From the NCBI GenBank assembly GCA_044340025.1, contig JBIIUJ010000135.1:1-6460 (forward strand): a stretch of 6,460 nt of DNA. Direction: 5' to 3'. How positions within the stretch are numbered: position 1 is the first letter of the stretch; every line of letters starts with the position of its first letter. The notes below the pieces were generated by a model that searched no databases, was not told the origin of the DNA, and saw only the letters and a list, made by a program, of their open reading frames with translations. Of the stretch, positions 1-5,347 are shown in pieces. Made by a program: the position numbers and the translations under genes. This stretch comes from JBIIUJ01 sp044340025 (lineage in GTDB: Bacteria; Pseudomonadota; Alphaproteobacteria; Caulobacterales; Aquidulcibacteraceae).

Positions 1-977
1 ACGACGCCGCCAGCGTCCACAATGGCCTGACCGCCATGCTTGCCGTCCGAGCCCATGCCGGTCAGCACGAGGCCCAGCGTGCGGCCGCCATAGGCCGCCG
101 CGGCAGACCGGAAAAGCGGGTCCACCGCCGGACGGCAGAAGTTCTCGGGCGGATTCTGGTCGAGCGCCACTGACGGGATGGCGCCCTTGCGCACGATCGT
201 CATGTGAAAATCGCCCGGCGCGATCAGAAAATGGCCGGGGCGCAGCAGGTCGCCGTCCTTTGCTTCGCTCACCGGCGCCCCGGTCTGACGCGAAAGGTGC
301 TGGGCCAGAGCGGCGGTGAAGGTCGGCGGCATGTGCTGGGTGATGAGCACAGGCACATGAATGCGGCCGGCCAGCGCGCCGATCACTTCGCGCAGAGCCT
401 GCGGCCCCCCGGTGGAAGAACCGATCACCAGCACTTCGGCGGGCGCCGTGCGCGCGGCAGGACGCAACCGAACCGGAGGCGCCGCCGCGGGGCTCTGGGC
501 GGTCGCGCCCAGCGCAGACCGCAAGCGGCGGGCGCCCAGAGCCTTCACCTTGGCGAGCAATTCGTCGCGATAGACCTGGGCGCCGGCGATGCGGCCCGCG
601 TCCGGCTTGGGCAGATAGTCGGCGGCCCCCAGCGAGAGCGCCTTGATCGTCACCTCCGCGCCCTTCTGGGTGAGGGTGGAGGCCATGATGACGCGCGCCT
701 GGGGGGCGGCGGTGAGAATCCCCGGCAGCGCGGCGAGCCCATCCATCACCGGCATTTCGATGTCGAGGATGACGATGTCGGGCCGAAGCTCGCCGGCCTT
801 GCGGACGCCCTCCTGGCCATTCATCACCGAACCGACCACTTCCACGCCGGGATCTTCAGAGAGCCAGCGGGTGACCAGGCCGCGGATCACGGCGGAATCG
901 TCCACGATCAGAACGCGGATCTTGCCGGAGGGCGCGGCCGTCCTGGCTGTGGCGGGGAGGGGTTGGGAGGGGATCAA
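1..977 (-). CDS. cheB: CheB, receptor methylesterase/glutamine deamidase response regulator (3' end cut by window edge)
   Basis: CheB removes methyl groups from glutamates of chemoreceptors and deamidates receptor glutamines in the cytoplasm, which gives adaptation when CheA phosphorylates it. Seen here are an N-terminal receiver (about residues 20-137) with the acidic pair D26/D27, phosphoacceptor D72 in the ILDIEMP motif and K124 in LPKPD. An Ala/Pro/Arg-rich linker (about 138-178) follows, then the esterase domain with the catalytic triad S188 (SSTGG), H215 (TQHMPP) and D311 (GMGSDG). The H-to-D spacing of 96 equals that of Salmonella CheB (H190, D286). The frame is open to base 1 and about 325 codons are present, so roughly 30-40 residues should be missing. 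The start is the weak point. An in-frame TGA at 999-1001 bounds the frame and no ATG or GTG precedes the receiver, so TTG at 977 is the only usual start codon. It has no clear Shine-Dalgarno sequence and lies 16 bases after the cheY stop, so coupled translation is likely. The identity is very secure; the start is not. Confidence 0.95.
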   Translation of the reverse strand, partial: MIPSQPLPATARTAAPSGKIRVLIVDDSAVIRGLVTRWLSEDPGVEVVGSVMNGQEGVRKAGELRPDIVILDIEMPVMDGLAALPGILTAAPQARVIMASTLTQKGAEVTIKALSLGAADYLPKPDAGRIAGAQVYRDELLAKVKALGARRLRSALGATAQSPAAAPPVRLRPAARTAPAEVLVIGSSTGGPQALREVIGALAGRIHVPVLITQHMPPTFTAALAQHLSRQTGAPVSEAKDGDLLRPGHFLIAPGDFHMTIVRKGAIPSVALDQNPPENFCRPAVDPLFRSAAAAYGGRTLGLVLTGMGSDGKHGGQAIVDAGGV

Positions 978-993
978 GACCGGGCGCCGAACG

Positions 994-1359
994 TCAGATC
1001 AAGCCGACTTCGGCGAACTTCGATTGCACGATGTCGCCGTCGAACGGCTTCATGATGTATTCGTTCGCGCCCTCCCCGATCGCCTCGGCGATCTTGGAGA
1101 GGTCGGTTTCGGTTGTGCAGAACACTACGGTGGGTTTGTCGCCGTTCGGCTCGCGACGCAGAGCGCGCAGGAACTCGATCCCGCTCATCACCGGCATGTT
1201 CCAGTCGAGCAGGATGGCGTCGGGCATGCGCGCGCGAACGGCCGACAGCGCTTCCGAACCGTCTGCGGCTTCATCCACGGCGAAGTTCAGGTCTTCCACG
1301 ATGCGGCGCGCCACCTTGCGGATCACGCGGCTGTCGTCCACCACCAGACAGGTTTTCAT
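994..1359 (-). CDS. cheY: CheY-type single-domain response regulator
   Basis: This is a stand-alone receiver of 121 residues with no output domain, the normal size for CheY. It should take phosphate from CheA His44 and act by binding a partner such as the flagellar motor switch, or serve as a phosphate sink. Visible landmarks are the acidic pair D8/D9 after beta strand 1 (LVVDDSRVIRK), phosphoacceptor D52 in LLDWNMPVMSG, T82 at the end of beta strand 4 (FCTTETD) and K104 in YIMKPFD. All the residues needed for phosphorylation are present. The ATG touches the cheW TAG stop directly (TAGATG, no bases between), so translation is probably coupled to cheW. The gene lies between cheW and cheB, which makes it the cognate regulator of this CheA. 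Alphaproteobacteria often carry several CheY proteins, so it cannot be said from sequence that this one controls the motor. Confidence 0.93.
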   Translation of the reverse strand: MKTCLVVDDSRVIRKVARRIVEDLNFAVDEAADGSEALSAVRARMPDAILLDWNMPVMSGIEFLRALRREPNGDKPTVVFCTTETDLSKIAEAIGEGANEYIMKPFDGDIVQSKFAEVGLI

Positions 1360-1851
1360 CTAGGCCGCCTTTCCTGCGGTTGCCCTGGTGGAGATGTCGA
1401 GCATGCGATCGACATCGAGCACCATCAACAGTTTGCCCGGAAGACGGTAAACGCCCCGCGAAACAGCGCGCCATTTTGCGTCCAGATTGACCGGGTTCTG
1501 CTCGAAAGCGTCGTCGGCGAGCTGAAGCACCTCTCCGATCCTGTCGATCACCAGACCAAAGGCCTCTCCGCCGCGTTCCACGCCAAGCGCCATGGCCCCC
1601 TTCAGCCCCTCTGGGCGCGACGGCAGGCCCAGGCGGGCCCGGCTATCGATGGCGGTCACGATCCGGCCGCGCAGGTTCAACACGCCGGCGATCTCGGGGG
1701 CGGCGAGCGGCACAGGCGTGACCGCCTGGAGCGCGAAGACATCATGAATGTCGGTCACAGCCACGCCGAAAAGCTGATCGGCGATATGGACGGTGACAAA
1801 CTCCTTCACGCCGACGGCGAGCGCGGCGGAGGTGTTGGCAGGCGTGGTCAT
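1360..1851 (-). CDS. cheW: CheW chemosensory adaptor protein
   Basis: CheW is a cytoplasmic scaffold that joins CheA to chemoreceptors in the signalling array; it has no catalytic activity. The 163-residue product is one CheW domain (about residues 15-155) with a short polar N-terminus. Family marks are KEFVTVHIADQLFGV at the start of the fold and the motif VLNLRGRIVTAID, with N59, L60, R61 and G62; this Arg corresponds to the receptor- and kinase-contact position in E. coli CheW. The segment RGGEAFGLVIDRIGEVL matches the typical second half of the fold. The ATG lies inside the end of cheA (ATGA, 4-base overlap at 1848-1851), and GGGAGAAG at 1856-1863 is a usable ribosome binding site. Coupled synthesis with CheA is expected, as the two work in fixed ratio. 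The identity is secure. Confidence 0.95.
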   Translation of the reverse strand: MTTPANTSAALAVGVKEFVTVHIADQLFGVAVTDIHDVFALQAVTPVPLAAPEIAGVLNLRGRIVTAIDSRARLGLPSRPEGLKGAMALGVERGGEAFGLVIDRIGEVLQLADDAFEQNPVNLDAKWRAVSRGVYRLPGKLLMVLDVDRMLDISTRATAGKAA

Positions 1852-4583
1852 GCGGCTTCTCCCAGGCGCGTGGCGTCCTCAAGGGCGGCGACCAGACCCA
1901 TCCGGTCGGACTTGCGCACGGTGGCGTGGAAATCAGGGGCCAGAACCTCCGGGGATCCCGTCAGCGCGATGCGCGGCGTGATGGAGAGGCGCTCGTCGCC
2001 CGCCAGCATGCGCGCGCCGGCCGCGTCGCGGTCGATATCGGCGAGCACTACGTCAAACGGTGCAGCGCGCGCCGCCAGTTTCATCGCGGAATCGGCGTTC
2101 TCGGCGGTCTCGACCACATAACCCGCAGCCGCCACGAGCGGTGCGAGCAAATTGCGGAAGAAGGCGTCGCCCTCCACCAGAAGAACCCGCCGCGCTGGCT
2201 GCGCATCAGACTTCGGGGCGTCCCAGGCCGGGATCGCCTTGGAGAGATAGTGGCCGACGTCGATGATCTCGGTCGCCGCGCCGCGCAGCACCGCCACGCC
2301 AACCTGACCGGGCGTGTCAGCGCGCACCTCCAGCTCCAGCCTTTCGTCGACGATGTCGATGATCTCATCGACGGCGATGCCCACAGCCTGGCCCTTTTGG
2401 GTGAAGACGAGAATGGGCTGCGGCCCGCTCTCGCGCACGGCGCCATAAGGATCGGCCGAGATGATCGGCATCAGCTTGCCGCGATACTGCACGAGGGTCT
2501 GGCCGTTCGCGCGCTCGAAGTTTGCTGCATCCAGCTCTTCCAGGCGCGTCACAAGCGCCAACGGCGCGGCCTTGGGCTCGGCGGCGCCAGCCCGGAAGAT
2601 GATCATGCCTGTGCGCTCGTCGCGGGAGGCCAGACGCGCCTGCGCGGCGTCTTCGGCTTCGGTCTCTTCCACATCGCCGACGGCGGCGGCGACCCCGGAA
2701 GGATCGACGATCATGATGACCGAACCGTCGCCGAGAATGGTGTTGCCGGAGAACATCCGCAAATCGCGCAGGACCGAAGCCATCGGCTTGACCACGATTT
2801 CCTCGGTGTCGAACACCTCATCGACCACAAGGCCGAAGCGTCGTCCGCCCACCTGCATCACCACCACGAACTGCGCCTTGCCCTCAGCAGCGGCCTCCAG
2901 CGGAGGCAGCCCGAGGAGCGCGGACAGGTCCACGAGCGGCAGCAGCCGGTCGCGCAGACGCATCACGCGGGTGGCGTTCAGGGTCTCGACAGCGTTTTCG
3001 CCCGCCTTGCCGGCGCGCACGAGCTCCACCACCGCCAGCTGAGGCACGGCGAACCGCATCGATCGGGCTCCCACCACCAGCGCCGAGACGATCGCCAGCG
3101 TGAGCGGGATCTTGATGAAGAAGGTCGTGCCCTTGCCGGCGCTCGACTGCAGATCGATCGTGCCGCCGATGACTTCGATGTTGGTCTTCACCACATCCAT
3201 TCCGACCCCTCGGCCGGACATGTTGGTCACCTGAGCCGCGGTGGAGAAGCCGGGCGCGAAAATGAAGCGCTGGATCTGGGTTTCGGAAAGGCCGGCGGCG
3301 GCCTCGGCCGTGACCACGCCCTTCTCGATCGCCTTCTCGCGGATGCGTTGGGTGTTGAGGCCGGCGCCGTCGTCGCCGATCTCGATGATGATGTGGCCGC
3401 CTTCGTGATAGGCGGACAGCTTGATCGTGCCGGTATCGGCCTTGCCGCGCGCACGGCGCACATCGGGCGTTTCCAACCCATGATCACAGGAATTGCGGAT
3501 CATGTGGGTGAGCGGATCCTTGATCAGCTCCAGCACCTGGCGATCCAGCTCGACGCCTTCACCCTCCAGCACGAGATCGATCTTCTTGCCGAGGTCGCGG
3601 GCTGCATCGCGCACGATGCGCGGCAGCTTCTTCCAGGCGTTGCCGATCGGCTGCATCCGCGTCTTCATCACGCCTTCCTGCAGCTCGGCGGTGATCGCCG
3701 AGAGCCGCTGAAGCGGGCGCTTGAACTCGCTATCATTGGTGTTGCGGATCATCTGGAGCAGCTGATTGCGGGTCAGCACCAGCTCCGAGACCATCGTCAT
3801 CAGGTTTTCCAGCACATCGACCCCAACCCGGATCGACTGGTCGGCCACGCGGGCGGCCTTGGCGGCGTCATCCTCGGCGTCGTCGGATCTGGCGGCCGGC
3901 GTCGCAAGCGGGCTCGCCGGCGCTGTCGCCACCGGGGCCGGCGCGGGCGCGGGCGCGGGCGCGGGCTCGGCAGCCGCTTCGGCATCCGGCGTCGCCGAAA
4001 GGAAGGCGGCTTCCAGCTCCGCGAGCGAAACCTCGCCGGGGCGCAAATGACGGCCGAGGTCCGGGTCCCAGCGCAGACCGCTTTCATCGACTGGCGCAGA
4101 AGCCTGCGCAACGGGAGCCGAAACCGGCGCCGCCGCGGCGGCGGGCTCTGGGGCAGCCGCAGGGGCGGGTTCGGGGGCTGCTGGCGACGCCGCAGTCAGA
4201 CGGCCTTCTGCAGCCTCCTCCAGTTTGTGGATCAGCTCGGAATCATCGCCTTCCGGCTCGGACCCGGTACCGATCTGTTCGATGCCGGCAAGGATTTCCT
4301 TGATCCGGTCGATCGATTCCAGAACGAGCTGGACAGAGTCCGGCGTGGCGGCGAGGGAACCGTCGCGATATTTTCCCAGAAGGGTTTCGCCGGCATGGGC
4401 CACGAACTGAAGCCGCGGCAAGCCCAGGAACCCGCATGTGCCCTTGATCGTGTGGACCAGGCGGAAAATGTTGTTGAGGGTGTCCTTGTCGCCGGGATCG
4501 GCTTCGAAACGCACAAGCTCGACATCGATGGTTTCGAGAAACTCGGCGGTTTCGGTCAGGAACTCGGAAAGCAGATCGTCCAT
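1848..4583 (-). CDS. cheA: CheA hybrid chemotaxis histidine kinase with two CheW-like domains and a C-terminal receiver
   Basis: This is the kinase that autophosphorylates under receptor control and passes phosphate to CheY and CheB. Domains of the 911-residue product: Hpt/P1 (1-105) with phosphorylation site H44 in LVHTIKGTCGFLG; an Ala/Pro-rich linker (130-245) broken by a non-repetitive island (167-200); P3 dimerisation helices (about 250-310); P4 ATPase (about 310-495) with N box H360/N364, G1 box D404-G408 (DDGAG), F box at 443-448 and G2 box G457-G461 (GRGVG); P5 CheW-like domain (about 495-635); a second CheW-like domain (about 657-785); and a receiver (797-911) with E804/D806, D849, T875 and K891. 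No CheY-binding P2 domain is recognisable. At 911 residues it is much longer than E. coli CheA (654), because of the linker and the C-terminal additions. ATG at 4583 is chosen because family Hpt domains begin with this kind of MDDLLSEF segment; TTG at 4619 would add 12 unrelated residues. A weak TAGG (4591-4594) precedes the ATG by 7 bases. The TGA stop overlaps the cheW ATG. Confidence 0.95.
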   Translation of the reverse strand: MDDLLSEFLTETAEFLETIDVELVRFEADPGDKDTLNNIFRLVHTIKGTCGFLGLPRLQFVAHAGETLLGKYRDGSLAATPDSVQLVLESIDRIKEILAGIEQIGTGSEPEGDDSELIHKLEEAAEGRLTAASPAAPEPAPAAAPEPAAAAAPVSAPVAQASAPVDESGLRWDPDLGRHLRPGEVSLAELEAAFLSATPDAEAAAEPAPAPAPAPAPVATAPASPLATPAARSDDAEDDAAKAARVADQSIRVGVDVLENLMTMVSELVLTRNQLLQMIRNTNDSEFKRPLQRLSAITAELQEGVMKTRMQPIGNAWKKLPRIVRDAARDLGKKIDLVLEGEGVELDRQVLELIKDPLTHMIRNSCDHGLETPDVRRARGKADTGTIKLSAYHEGGHIIIEIGDDGAGLNTQRIREKAIEKGVVTAEAAAGLSETQIQRFIFAPGFSTAAQVTNMSGRGVGMDVVKTNIEVIGGTIDLQSSAGKGTTFFIKIPLTLAIVSALVVGARSMRFAVPQLAVVELVRAGKAGENAVETLNATRVMRLRDRLLPLVDLSALLGLPPLEAAAEGKAQFVVVMQVGGRRFGLVVDEVFDTEEIVVKPMASVLRDLRMFSGNTILGDGSVIMIVDPSGVAAAVGDVEETEAEDAAQARLASRDERTGMIIFRAGAAEPKAAPLALVTRLEELDAANFERANGQTLVQYRGKLMPIISADPYGAVRESGPQPILVFTQKGQAVGIAVDEIIDIVDERLELEVRADTPGQVGVAVLRGAATEIIDVGHYLSKAIPAWDAPKSDAQPARRVLLVEGDAFFRNLLAPLVAAAGYVVETAENADSAMKLAARAAPFDVVLADIDRDAAGARMLAGDERLSITPRIALTGSPEVLAPDFHATVRKSDRMGLVAALEDATRLGEAA
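3935..3970. repeat. Hexamer tandem repeat inside cheA (Ala-Pro linker)
   Basis: On the plus strand the hexamer gcgcgg occurs four times without a break at 3941-3964, flanked by degenerate copies at 3935-3940 and 3965-3970. Read in cheA it encodes the alternating Pro-Ala run near residues 207-217, in the linker between the Hpt domain and the dimerisation helices. Six-base units keep the reading frame, so gain or loss of copies would only change linker length. The repeat is directly visible; variability is inferred. Confidence 0.8.
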
Positions 4584-4645
4584 CACGCAGCCTAAGGTAG
4601 CGGTCGCCTGTGAAGGCAAGTCGCATACCTTTGACGCAGCCGCGG

Positions 4646-4660
4646 TTAAGAGCCGCTAAA
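4646..4660 (-). promoter_or_regulatory. Candidate CtrA binding site ahead of cheA (one mismatch)
   Basis: Read on the minus strand this is TTTA, seven bases, TTAA, followed by CC. The known CtrA full site in Caulobacter and relatives is TTAA-N7-TTAA, often followed by C, so there is one mismatch in the first half. TTAA is uncommon in this GC-rich sequence. The site overlaps the last bases of chpT including its TAG stop, and lies about 63 bases before the cheA ATG in the 72-base gap, where a cheA promoter would have to be. CtrA controls many motility genes in Alphaproteobacteria. No clear -35/-10 pair was found beside it. A chance match to a short motif remains possible. Confidence 0.3.
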
Positions 4661-5306
4661 GCGCAGGCGCCAAAATTGGCGCCCGGATCACGAAGTCCAC
4701 GCGGCCCTCGCTCTCGCGCGCCACCAGTTCGGCTCGGGCGGATGTTGCGGCAAGGTGGAGGAGGTAGGGCTGGATCATCCGGGCCGGGGTCTCGCCCTCC
4801 GGCGGTCGTCCAGAGAGCGCGGCCCGCACGATCTCCTTGACGTTGACCCGTTCGGCTTCGGCGCGGGCGACGAGCTCGATTCCGTCGGCGGTGCGTTCGC
4901 CAAGCATGGTCACCGTCCCGCCGCGCGGCAGGCTGTCGATCGCCACCAGGAGCAGGTTGGGAAGCATCCGCCCGATCACGCCGGGGCCATGGTCGAGGCC
5001 AAGCTGCCAAACCAGGGTGATCTTGCGATTCTGACCAAGATAGGTTTCGCAGAGCCGCCGCAGCACGGCGTAATCGATGTCGCTTTCGGTCATCGCCGCC
5101 GAGCCCAGCGCCATGCGATAGAATTCGAGCTTTGCGGCGAGACTGGTGGCGCTGGAGCGGATCAGCCCGATCGCGTTTTCCCGCATCTCGGTTGAGGGGT
5201 CGTCATCGAAAACGCCGAGCGCGGTCGTTAAAGCCGCAACCGGCGAGACCAGATCGTGGCACAGCTTGGAAGCAAGAAGGGCGGCAAGCGCTTGGGACTC
5301 AGGCAT
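4656..5306 (-). CDS. chpT: ChpT-like histidine phosphotransferase
   Basis: ChpT proteins are cytoplasmic dimers that look like a histidine kinase core without kinase activity and shuttle phosphate between receivers. In Caulobacter ChpT carries it from the CckA receiver to CtrA and CpdR. The 216-residue product has an N-terminal helical hairpin (about 1-78) with the acceptor histidine H17 in KLCHDLVSP, very like the LCHDFISP motif of Caulobacter ChpT as I recall it. Further shared patterns are the MREN..LI.SSA helix (residues about 41-53) and the LVW/LDW strand. The C-terminal alpha/beta half (about 90-216) resembles a degenerate ATPase fold with no N, G1 or G2 box, as expected for the family. 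A strong ribosome site, AGGGAGG at 5311-5317, stands 4 bases before the ATG and fixes the start. It sits 41 bases after nagA and 72 before cheA. It could be the cell-cycle ChpT or a paralogue serving the Che proteins; sequence alone cannot decide. Confidence 0.87.
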   Translation of the reverse strand: MPESQALAALLASKLCHDLVSPVAALTTALGVFDDDPSTEMRENAIGLIRSSATSLAAKLEFYRMALGSAAMTESDIDYAVLRRLCETYLGQNRKITLVWQLGLDHGPGVIGRMLPNLLLVAIDSLPRGGTVTMLGERTADGIELVARAEAERVNVKEIVRAALSGRPPEGETPARMIQPYLLHLAATSARAELVARESEGRVDFVIRAPILAPAL

Positions 5307-5310
5307 CGTC

Positions 5311-5317
5311 CCTCCCT
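5311..5317 (-). promoter_or_regulatory. Strong Shine-Dalgarno sequence for chpT
   Basis: AGGGAGG on the minus strand ends four bases before the ATG at 5306. It is the best ribosome binding site in the window and decides the chpT start. It lies in the 41-base gap after nagA, which shows no terminator hairpin with a T run. Confidence 0.7.
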
Positions 5318-5347
5318 ACCTGATTCCCCCGTCCGGCGAGCGGGCGC

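Noticed and set aside
204..2121. Plus-strand open frames opposite cheB, cheY and cheW
   Set aside because: The frame starting at 204 is in mirror register of cheB, and the one starting at 643 is in mirror register of cheY and cheW. Composition is that of antisense shadows, and the minus-strand genes are certain.
3846..4194. CheY-binding P2 domain in CheA
   Set aside because: The segment between Hpt and the dimerisation helices is mostly Ala/Pro, with only a short ordered-looking island, too small for a P2 fold.
1926..4595. Long plus-strand open frame antisense to cheA
   Set aside because: It lies in the exact mirror register of the cheA codons, where a stop would need TTA, CTA or TCA in cheA; these codons are rare in a GC-rich gene. 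The product is His/Arg/Gly-rich with no recognisable domain.
4604..4619. Small hairpin before cheA (six-base stem with one wobble pair, four-base loop)
   Set aside because: The stem is short and is not followed by a T run, so it is not a terminator; a hairpin of this size is expected by chance in GC-rich DNA.
4584..4619. TTG start at 4619 for cheA
   Set aside because: It would add 12 residues unlike any CheA N-terminus, while the ATG at 4583 begins a typical Hpt domain. A weak TAGG precedes that ATG.
4584..4655. Sigma-70 promoter for cheA in the gap
   Set aside because: TTGCCT and CTACCT resemble -35 and -10 boxes, but the spacing of about 13 bases is too short. No better pair was seen.
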